Shown in pieces: positions 35,384-44,574 of a DNA stretch of 47,633 bases (the stretch's first letter is position 1; each line of letters starts with the position of its first letter). The translations under genes were made by a program, and so were the position numbers. Source of the stretch: Bigelowiella natans CCMP2755 (Eukaryota; Cercozoa; Chlorarachniophyceae); NCBI GenBank assembly GCA_000320545.1, contig ADNK01001387.1, positions 55,001-102,633 on the forward strand, given 5' to 3'. The notes under the pieces are model-generated. The model saw nothing but the letters and a program-made list of their open reading frames with translations, had not been told where the DNA came from and did no database searches.

Positions 35384-38307
35384 GTTTACAGCAAAGAAAT
35401 TTATGCATTAATTGACACAAGGAAGTCATAGAAGTATTCTGTCAAGCCAATGATGACGTAGTGTAAATTATCATTTTCTTGTCTTCTCTTCCAATTAGAT
35501 CATCATTGCATCAAATACTACATCAAATATTTGGAATCTTAATCGGATTGGCTCTGCCTCCATGTAAAGGTATGCGTGAAAGTAGTCGCAATCAAGCAAA
35601 CTGCACAGACAATTAAAGGCCCTTTCCTGATCCATATGATGCAATAATACCTGGCAAAGGTGTAAGATTATTATGGAAGGAAAAATGGAAAACAGCTATG
35701 AAAAGACTCATCATCCTTGCATGTGTTAACATGTACCAGAACAAGGTAGCTCATGCCCTGAACGTAAGTAACTTGCGGACGTGCTTGACAAAAAGCAATC
35801 AGTACTTGGCTAATCTCATGTTTCAAGTGTTCCTTGTTAGTCATCGTCATCATCATCATACTCCGGGGCTTGTCCTTGCTGCTGGTGGTAGTAGTAGTAG
35901 TAGTTGTTGTTGTTGTTGTTGTTGTTGTTGGATCTAGAGCATCCATTCGAGACAAATCCTAAAGCAGCATTATTTGATGGATAAATAAACAGAAGAATAG
36001 GAGGATCATTGATTATGATGACAAATATCTGGTGATGCTGCTGCTGCGTTATTGTTTAAAAGAATAAAACAAACGGTATATCATAACTGTACGAACAAAA
36101 AAAGAGGTCATGTGAGTTGATGCTCCTCCTTTTACAGAAAGGAATGGCATTTGGGTGGTACATACTCTCATTTTATCTCGGGATTGCTCATTTCCCATTC
36201 AATCTGTATTTTTTCCCCGTACATCATAATACACAAAATACTCACACCAACCCTGTCTAAATAATAAAAGTGCTGTCAAACTACACTATTTATTATCATT
36301 ATAATTATTATTGTTATTACTTGTCGGATGGACTGTCTTCGTGCGACTCCAAAGCTAAGCCCCCCCCCCCCCCCTCCTCCTCCTCCTCCTCCACCAGGGG
36401 CACTGCTGCTACCTTGTATCGTTGGAAGTGATGAGTCCTTTAACTTTATGTCACCACTGTGAAATTATCATCATTTAAAGAATCAATTGAAGTGCAGGTA
36501 GCAGATGAGAATATCCATTTTAACTAATATATGATGGAGTAAATAATCTATCTGGTTGCTGACTACAGTTTGGTTGGATTAGACTGCTTTGCTATAAAGA
36601 CGATGACGCCGACAACAGAGAAGTGAAGAAGCCAGCTGGTGGCAATAATAATGATAATAAAAATAACAATAATAAAAGTAACTAATAACGACGACGATGA
36701 TGACGTACTACTCTGTCAAAAGCTGCTGCTGCATCTTCTGATCCTTCCGTAAGCATTCCTGAAAGCTCAGGTTGCTTGCACAGTCCATATTAGTCCCTTC
36801 CTCCTCCTCTCTCCCCCCATCCTCCAAGGCAGCAGCAGCAGCAGCAGCATCAGCAGGTGTGTCGTTATAAGGATCCAATGATCCAGCAGCACAACCCAGG
36901 GCTAATGGCCATACGTACTTTCTTACCGAAGGAGGGACTCCATATTTATCCCACATTCTTCGTAGTAAGGGTGTCGTAGCTATGTTATGCCACTCAGGTA
37001 TCACAATATCCTTCCAAAATCGTAATCGCTTTATCCTCTCATTCTTGCTATACTTCTCATATTGACTGCTGCTGCTGGCTTCTTCTGCTTCTTCTTCGTC
37101 GTCTTCTTCAACACTATTGCAAATATGATTCATTATTGTCGCATTTTCACCCCTAACATTTTGAGTATTGCTTTTCGCTGCGGATGAGGCTGCCGTGGTG
37201 GTTGAGGTGTTCTCGACTACTCCTCCCCCTCCTCCCCCTTTTACTGTCCTCGTATTTCTACTGATCCAGCCACTTCCAGTCCTAATCTCATGACTATTAT
37301 TCTTATTATTATCAATCTTGCTATGTGTAGTAGTATTATTCCTCCTCCTCATCCTCCTCCTGAGATTCTTCCTCAGCAATTTGTTCTTGTACATCCTATC
37401 GACTTGCTTCAGGTCTCGCCAACGTGATGCCGACGCCTCCATTTTAGCATTTTTACTTATGATCTTTCCCGTTGTTGGTGTTAAGGAAGATATGATGGAT
37501 TCAGAGGACTGTGTTCGCCAAAATGATGACCATCCACTTGTTTGCTGTTCTGAATGGCCACTTTTCTTTTCTTCGCTGTGCTGTGTATCACTGTTATCAT
37601 TTCTCTCACTCGCCGTTGTTCCTAGTAGTCTCCTGCCAGCAGTAACTATACTATCCAAATTGCTGCTCTTTCTGTTATTATTATTATTATTATTATCAAT
37701 GAGCATAGAGGTCCCAGGTACTCCAGGAACTCCTGGGATCCTCCTCTTCTCTCCAGCTGCCTCAATTGCTGATGATGCTGCTCGTTGTGATAGTATCACA
37801 CTCTTTCTTACTAACATTGGTGATGATCCTCCCATCCTCCTGCTACCTCTTCCTTTTCTAGGAGACCTCGTAGGAGTAGTAGTGGTACTAGTGCTAGTAG
37901 CACCAACAGTGGAGAACCCAGAGTTAGACGACGAAGACGACAAATAATGATGATCTCTCATTGCTGCAGGGTGATGATTATTCTTCCCCCTGCTGTTGTT
38001 ACTGCTGTCAGTACGACTACTACTACTTGGATTATCTCCGTGAGAATGACGTCGAAGTGCATCGATTTCACGCTGTTCCATTTTCCACCAAGCTTGCTGC
38101 ACAGAAATCCTGTGATGTTGGTGGGTAGGACAGGTAAGATTATGGTGACTTCAGATCATCATCAGCATCATCATGTGATCAATCTTTGCAGCAGTTTACC
38201 ATCAGCATACATATGCACTTTGTTTGAGTGTTTTGCACACATGATGTATCCGCATAAACTGCGAACGTTACGGTCTCTAACAATAATATGTGTGTATAAT
38301 ATATAGA

Positions 38308-38348
<41 letters not shown>

Positions 38349-38655
38349 CTGTGATCAAATTACGGAATGATATTACTAATTTCATTATATAAAACTATGA
38401 ATCTCTTGTATGTAAACAATGAAAGTTGTTGAAAAATAAAAGTCATGGTGTAATGCTTGATGCAAATGACTAGTACTTATTTTGGATCCAAAGAAAATCA
38501 ACACTCTCAGAACGTCCTCTTCTCGATTTCTGCATTTCATCAGCTAGAATTCCACTCTATAGTAGTAGTAGTAGTAGTCGTCGTCGTCACGAGTACTAGT
38601 CAGTGTGCCACTCCATTCTGCTTTCGTTCTCTCCGCATTATTCGCAAGTGCATGA

Positions 38656-38687
<32 letters not shown>

Positions 38688-39410
38688 GCGTTGATAATAC
38701 CATTTTTTCTTCTTTTTCTTCTTCTTCTTCTTTAATTTCTTCTTCTTTATGTCCTCAATCAATTTCCTACCAGTATCTATTTATCCTTTCGCTACTTCTT
38801 ACTTCCCCTTCTCTCACTTCGTTCTAGTAACTACCTTGGATTTCTTAAACTGCGTAGTATTTCGCTGAGGCATGCCAGGCTTTACTACAAATGATGAAGC
38901 ATCAGCTGCATAATCTTTATGGATATTACTACGTTCTCGCCTTTGAGAAACGGTGGAATTCCAGCCTCCATTTCCACATATACTCACGCTTTGAGTATGC
39001 ATTTTCCTGCGCTCGTATTTAGTCTTCTGGACGTTGATGAAGTCCTCTTCTTCTATTACTTCGATATTGGATAGAATCTGGAGAGAATTACCACCATCAT
39101 GTTTATGCTCGTATGGTTCTGTGCTTGTGGGTGGTGGTGGCGCTTTCTCAATAAGGTGCATAGGCCCCGCCTTGTGTTTCATTTTATTATGATCCTTTTC
39201 CTTCTTAGGAAATATCAGCGCCAAAATCTCCATCAAGAGTCCTGGGGGCTCCTTTGATTTTCTCCTACCATTCTTTGATTTTCTCCCTCTATGTGGCTTC
39301 CCAGTAGTTACCACGTCAGTGTAGGCGCTAACTACGGTTCCTCCCTCAGAAGAGGGTTCAGAAGTGGGATTTGACTTGCTCATTATCGCAGCTCTAACCC
39401 CCTCATCCAT
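33777..39410 (-). CDS. TBC-domain RabGAP, 12 exons
   Basis: Exons are 39410-38835, 38096-36712, 36456-36321, 35958-35743, 35650-35522, 35180-35129, 34835-34745, 34607-34568, 34236-34220, 34063-34009, 33924-33898 and 33857-33777, giving 934 residues with all junctions in phase. Residues 1-545 are disordered and basic/Ser-rich ([18 protein letters not shown]; several low-complexity runs). The TBC domain runs from ~546 ([22 protein letters not shown]) to ~900. The arginine-finger motif I-x-x-D-x-x-R is IRQDLSR (697-703), split by an intron. The glutamine finger is YVQGM (Gln766). Conserved later blocks are QERAFNCL, the RLHSYF helix, [13 protein letters not shown] and ASRVWDG. Both catalytic residues are present, so it should stimulate GTP hydrolysis on a Rab in membrane traffic. 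Poly-Ala, poly-Gly (over a C15 homopolymer) and poly-Thr inserts interrupt the first half of the domain. Confidence 0.9.
33975..34000. repeat. Perfect 12-bp inverted repeat with 2-nt loop inside an intron
   Basis: Arms 33975-33986 (ATATGATGCCAG) and 33989-34000 (CTGGCATCATAT) are exact reverse complements. The hairpin starts eight bases after the donor of the 84-nt RabGAP intron between the exons at 34009 and 33924. Confidence 0.95.
34303..34418. repeat. (CT)n and (GT)n microsatellites in RabGAP intron
   Basis: CT run at about 34301-34338 and GT run at about 34385-34417, in the intron upstream (minus strand) of the 17-nt exon. Confidence 0.93.
34482..34580 (-). repeat. ~45-bp tandem duplication across a 5' splice site in RabGAP
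   Basis: ACTTGATATTTGTTAT...GACAACAAA...CCGAT-TGCGAA occurs at about 34482-34527 and again at about 34532-34579. The second copy contains the real end of the exon at 34568 and its donor gtgagt; the first is a decayed copy lying in the intron. Confidence 0.82.
34939..35127. repeat. Long (CT)n and (AT)n microsatellites in RabGAP intron
   Basis: An ~90-bp CT-rich run (34939-35029) and an AT run (35092-35127) in the intron between the exons at 35129 and 34835. Confidence 0.94.
35330..35385. repeat. (GA)n microsatellite in RabGAP intron
   Basis: GA repeats with interspersed ATAGA units, in the intron between the exons at 35522 and 35180. Confidence 0.93.
36360..36374. repeat. C15 homopolymer inside RabGAP coding exon
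   Basis: Fifteen consecutive C (G on the coding strand) encode five glycines within an 11-glycine tract. The in-frame reading across it leads directly into RRQSIRQ and the catalytic IRQDLSR motif, so the length as given preserves the frame. Confidence 0.95.
38308..38347. repeat. (AT)n microsatellite in RabGAP first intron
   Basis: A pure AT run in the first coding intron of the RabGAP gene; the same intron also holds GTAGTAGTAG and (GT)n runs at 38561-38682. Confidence 0.94.
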
Positions 39411-39837
39411 CGTAAATTTTAAAAAATCATCCTAGATACTAAATGTGTCAATTGACATCACCAAATTTCTAAATGTAAAGGTATCTCCTAGAGGTGGAAG
39501 GCGCTATTCTTGCCATCCATCTCACCTACAACCATTAGTGTGGAAAATCACAGATTTTAATGTGAATCATAGAATCGGAACTATTGCGTTATCAGAAAAC
39601 TTAATACATCCTATTAAGCAATGGCCTACCTAAGTGTGTGCTTGTGTGTCCCAATTGAGGCCTGTCTTTCCTCTTCTTTGTGTGCTAATTGCTGCTGGGG
39701 AGGTGGTGGGTGCAAGAGGTGATTTTTGTATTTTTCGCCGTATGAAATAAGCACTGCTGGAGTGCTCATCAGTGGTCACTTAAACTATTGGGAATGTCGT
39801 CATATTAAAATTGCATTCTTTTTCTCCAGAAATAGTA
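39411..39837. promoter_or_regulatory. Divergent spacer between RabGAP and hypothetical gene
   Basis: 427 bp between two start codons. A TTTTTCTCCAG just before the right-hand ATG could be the acceptor of a 5'UTR intron of that gene. No other element is recognisable. Confidence 0.35.
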
Positions 39838-41791
39838 ATGTCGCTGTACATTAGAGGCAAAAAGGCCATGATCGAGATGGATCATCAACTCTCCTCACAC
39901 AACGTCAGTGCTCGCAGGAAAAAAAAACGGAGGTGCTTTATCCGTATGGTCATACACTCGTATTGTTGTTGTTTGTGTTGTTGTTGTTACTAAGTAGAAT
40001 AGCTAAATAAGTACTAGAATAACCACACAGACTACTAACAAACTAGGACAGGAGTGAGCTTGGAACTCAAACTAACTGACGTGGTGGTGCCCACTGCCCA
40101 CTGCCAATACACTCTCATGCAAGCTTCTACTAAGGGTGTTGTGCGGGTATTACCACGTTTCCTGTTGCAAACTCCAGGAACATGTGCCTACAAGATTCCT
40201 TTAAAATCTTTACTTCCAAAAATGGTGAGGTGGCGACTGCTAAACTTGACATATTTATTCGCCCTAATCTACTGCTTTTGGGCACAAAAGCGAACTGCGG
40301 TTGATTCTTGAATAAATCCCAAACCAGGGAGCAACTGGCCTCCGTGCACTCCTCATCAAAGAGCCGGTGGGAGGAGAAATTCGCTTGACAGTATTGCAGT
40401 AACGTAACTTTGCTCACTAAAATATGTTTTTCAGCACCTAAATGAGGGAGAATTGAGGGATATTTATCTTGAAGCTCAGAGGCATATTTCGCAGGTATTT
40501 ACCATTTTTCTCATTTCCTCTTCATTTTCCCTCCTCCTCTATTATTGACAGTATCTCGCAGTAGTCAGCAGCATTCTCTACATTCCCAATCTCCAAAATT
40601 TCCAGTAGGTATTCATCCACGCGGAGCACCCATCTGCCTTCTCAATTTCGGTAAAGGCAAATAAAACCCTGAAATGAGTGAGGGCGCACGCGAATTAGAG
40701 GATGGGGAAAATAAACAGGACACCAACATGGTGTACATTGCTTCTTTATTTTGACTTATTTTATAACAGGAGAACATACATATTTCCTCACCGTTTTCTC
40801 ATGGTGGTGCGCCCGCTGGATGGGCCGGCTTTGAAAGACTAGCAGAATTTCGTCAAATGTGCCCAGGAATTCTAGGCGTATCTTGCAATTCTCTGTCTGA
40901 AGTAAGTTTAAATGATACTTAAAGCCAAGAATGTATTTGTACGGTCGTCCAATCGAATCTGCAATGCATAAATATTTCGAACTCTCTCTCTGTCATGTTC
41001 AGTGCATATGTATGTTTAGTTCACTTATTTTTCATGTTAAAAGTAAATCATTCGAAACACAAACATATGTGAGTACTTAGAATTGAAATAATTGTAGTAG
41101 TGTAAAGAATTAATATAATATATAAATATATAAATGCACTCATAACGGATAGGTGGGCCATGCCTTTGATGCCGACGCAGACTATGTCACACTCTCTTCT
41201 ACATGGTTGTTTTGACATCATTTGTTGCGATATCATATGTTTTCACGTAGGACCACTTGATATGGGGATTATTATATATTTGCGTCAGGTTATCAGGGGT
41301 AGATGAAGGGAACCAAGACAGTAGTGTCTTCTTGGGATTAAAGCGCCTGAGACAAATACAAGAAGCCCAAAGGACAAATAGGAGGAAGAATGAGGCGGAA
41401 TCTGGTGATATATTCGGTTGATATGAAGGTTCTGATGATTTTGGAGGACGTTTCAAAATTTGTATGCAATCACCAGCACTCGGAAACACAACGGTTTAAT
41501 TTCTGCTTTCACCCTTCTCACTCAAGAATTTGATACAGGTGAGCTTGCCCAACGGTCAACAATGTGTTTCTTTCAAGGAGGTTGGTTCTGACAACTAAGT
41601 TCGATATGTGTTCATACTGTAAGTCTTGTGGTTACATCAGAAGTCACCCCTGAAAAATTCAAACATCTGGTAGAGAAGGGCACTGAAGGGGTGGTCGTGC
41701 ACCAAGTAGTAACATATTTTATCTAGATATTTATTATGATAATGATAATTATGGTGATAGTCGTGATGCTGATAACATGTGGGTGTGTTCA

Positions 41792-41830
<39 letters not shown>

Positions 41831-42113
41831 CGCACGCGCGCATGCGTGAGTGTAAATGTGCAGTAACTCGAGATAGTTGTTTGTTTTATATGTACGTTCT
41901 TCGAGGGTTTCAATCCATATCATAAGATTGACGAATATCGTAATTGTGAAACTTCTTCGGAAAGAAATTGTCATAATGCTTTCGTTGTTTCGTTTTTTAC
42001 ATGCTTCATAGGAACTTTGGTTTAGAGAAGATGAAAAAATCTTCCTGGAATTACTGAAACAATACCTTGATCTGCTTCCGAGCGATGAAAATGTTTTTAA
42101 TAATACATTTTGA
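39838..42113 (+). CDS. Hypothetical 261-residue protein, ten exons
   Basis: Exons are 39838-39943, 40052-40135, 40178-40224, 40435-40494, 40770-40901, 41153-41205, 41322-41416, 41539-41580, 41641-41705 and 42012-42113. All phases join and the total is divisible by three, although the acceptor at 41320-41321 lacks a pyrimidine tract. The protein is soluble and mixed alpha/beta. It has a basic N-terminal patch (RRKKKRRCFIR), helices LNEGELRDIYLEAQRHI and GLKRLRQIQEAQRTNRRK, a conserved-looking loop (SHGGAPAGWAGFERL), and a C-terminal helical part (EVTPEKFKHLVEKG, EDEKIFLELLKQYLDLLP) ending NNTF. There is no signal peptide or membrane span. I do not recognise the family. The 42-nt intron between exons 2 and 3 is among the shortest in the window. 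Confidence 0.65.
41799..41828. repeat. (GT)n microsatellite in intron
   Basis: A GT run in the last intron of the ten-exon hypothetical gene. Confidence 0.93.
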
Positions 42114-42554
42114 TCAAATTCATTCTAGTTTTCCTGCAAACTAGCACACCCTAATATAGATACATCTACATAGACATGTAATAATACCTTCGATGCGCGC
42201 TGATTAAATTGTTATAATGCAAGCGCTCTGAAAGCCTCTAACTAGACATGATAGATGCATAGCAAAATTGTGTTTTTGTGTAATACAAAAAGCATCTGGG
42301 CAGCGTGGACAATGTGGTGTTGCCTCATGCTGCGTGTTGCACACATGACAGACACTACACGTGCACGCTTTTCCAGCGCGGCAGCGTTCGTGGCGCATTT
42401 ATGGCCACATCTCAATATTTTTTTGGGGATCTCAGGGCATTTTTGCAAAAACAATACTGCATGAAACTAGCAATCGATCTGTGTAATCGAACCACATGCA
42501 CTAGTGCAGTGTTTAGTCGATCATTGTCGTGATTACTTTGCATTTATTGATTCA
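42114..42554. other. Convergent intergenic island, TGCA-rich
   Basis: A 440-bp spacer between two stop codons with about 9 TGCA words by hand count and TGTTGCACACATG-type stretches. No gene is supported; the short open frames overlap on both strands. Confidence 0.6.
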
Positions 42555-43446
42555 TCAATTTGAAACATGGCGCTTCATTGGAGAGTTCAGATTATTAAAC
42601 GATGATAGACCTTCATCTTCACGTTCGTTCTGAATAATATTCCTTACTGCCTGATAAGCGATACTTCGTTGCGGAGCAACCGCATATGAATCATTCATCT
42701 GATGTGAGCATGATATTCCAGCAATTAAAACACATACCAATAATAAAATTGAAAAAGAATTAACCATGTGCGATTTCACTTTGTGCAGCAGAGGATCTGC
42801 AAAAACCCAATTAGCCGTCAAAGGATTCCACTCTCTAGGGCCAAGGCCAGCCATGGGTTCAAATCTGGTGAGTAATTCTGATTCAGATGAAAATATTATG
42901 ATGTTTCCAGCTCATTTATTTATACCTATATGGAGGCCGTAGATGAAGCTGTATTTGGCAAGGTCTTTCCTGAACACAGTGCTTTTGATACTCTGGAACG
43001 ACCTGTTTTCAATGAGAAATATCCTTGAGAACATGACGTGTAACTCTTTCGTCAAATGCCTTACATAGTCTTGCACCCAGCCATGGCAGGATTTGCATCG
43101 AGTTCCTTCTCCACCAAATTTAGGATCTTGCATGGGTTAATATCAATCATTTTAGAAACTACCCAAACACCATCAATTTCTCTCTATCCTCTGTATTCTG
43201 CGTATTGAACTCACAGCTTTCTCTGGCACACTGGCAGCAATCAAAATCACAAGGGCTCTCGAGGGACTCCATAGCATCCAAGAGAGCTGTAGAAAAATTA
43301 AAACGATGGACATTCGTTTCTGCGAGAAAAACAAGCGGTAGTAGTCAACCTGAGGTCTTCCCTGCATGAGAGTTGGTTGCAATGTGTGAACTGTTGGCAA
43401 TTACAGCCGCGGCCACAAGGATTATAAAAGGCTGTGAACTTGACAT
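42555..43446 (-). CDS. Small secretory or type I membrane protein, Cys-rich
   Basis: Exons are 43446-43350, 43286-43215, 43126-42926 and 42877-42555, giving 230 residues in consistent phase. The start MSSSQPFIILVAAAVIANSS looks like a cleavable signal peptide with a hydrophobic core. A cysteine cluster follows (CDFDCCQCARES, then GTRCKSCHGW), which could form disulfides or bind metal. The middle is helical and basic (YVRHLTKELHVMF), and one hydrophobic span (SFSILLLVCVLIAGISC) lies near residue 160. A ~50-residue hydrophilic tail ends KRHVSN. I infer an ER-targeted protein with a lumenal/extracellular Cys-rich part and a short cytosolic tail. No known family is recognised. It is head-to-head with the SulP gene. 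Confidence 0.7.
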
Positions 43447-44574
43447 CTTGGAACCTTGACACTTGTTAAAAAGAATAAGATTGAGCTGAGAGTATAGATA
43501 TTTGCATAGATGTACCCACCCTCGTTACAGCATGTCTTCAGTAGAACTCAGAAGCCTGCTGTTCAAAAATTTCAAACCGTAGGGCAGCGCTATAGGCGAA
43601 TGCCGATATATAATTTTTAATTAATTTAATTCTTTATCGCCCAAAATTGGAAGACATTTTTCAACGTTTATACATGTAGTCCGTTGTCGTTTCCTCTTTT
43701 TTTCTCATTCTTCTTCTTCTTACCAGTTTTGAAATTGGCCCTAATTCCGAGAAAACTTCCTTCGACTACCAAGTCTTGAGAGAATGAACTAGTTTTTTCA
43801 AAAAGTCAGAACACATTTGATGTCGTTCATCACTTTCGCATTGGAAATTCATCCATGCACACTGACAAGATGTGCTTCTTCTTCCAATCATCCTTTTACG
43901 TAGTTCTGTCCCCATAGGAAAGGAAAGGAAGCTCCGAACACACGCGACCCTCTTTTAAGATCGCCTTTTCCTCAAATTAACCTAGCAAGATGCAAAGGTA
44001 TGCTGCAGGTAGAGTCGGCTACAGGCATGAGGCTAAAGCAGATCAAGAGAACAAAGCAGCTAAAGATGAAAGAGAGTTAGCTTGTTTGAAAGGAGTCTCG
44101 ACCTTTCGCTCGAGCCACGAATTAGGTTGTGAGTGCACGCTTTTTCCTATTTAGTATGCGCCATTTTAGGCTCTATAGGCACATTCTACGCGCGAGTAAA
44201 CACTTGCGCTGCTAGTTGTATGGATGAGAGCCCAAAAGCACCATCATTCAGAAAGAAATACATTTTCACAAAGTAAACCCTGCTGTGGTTCCACATGATT
44301 CACTGTCAGTTATGAATGGTTTATGAGCAATTAGAATAAGATCAATTATGTAGGACAAGCAAATCATCCCAAAACTCTAAATAATTCAATGCACTAGGGA
44401 GATTCAGTGACCATGGCCCCATGGATGAAATCCCAACTCTGGATAGTCAGAACAGTAAAGCAATGGCGGGAAAAATGAATGAGGTTTAAAAGCTTGGAAA
44501 CTGAAAGAATATTATGTTACTTAGCTTTCTATGTGATATTTAACTGCATTGTAAACTCATTGGCCATTGGCAAG
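43447..44574. promoter_or_regulatory. Divergent spacer including possible first exon of SulP gene
   Basis: An ATG at 43990 opens a 54-codon frame (MQRYAAGRVGYRHEAKADQE...) that looks like a hydrophilic cytosolic N-terminus and is the best candidate for the first coding exon of the SulP gene. Its donor is not clear: gtatgc, gtagag or gtctcg. The rest of the spacer shows no recognisable element. Confidence 0.4.

Noticed and set aside
37318-37947. 209-codon open frame on the plus strand
   Set aside because: It is the antisense shadow of the large RabGAP exon, whose minus-strand frame leads directly into a conserved TBC domain.
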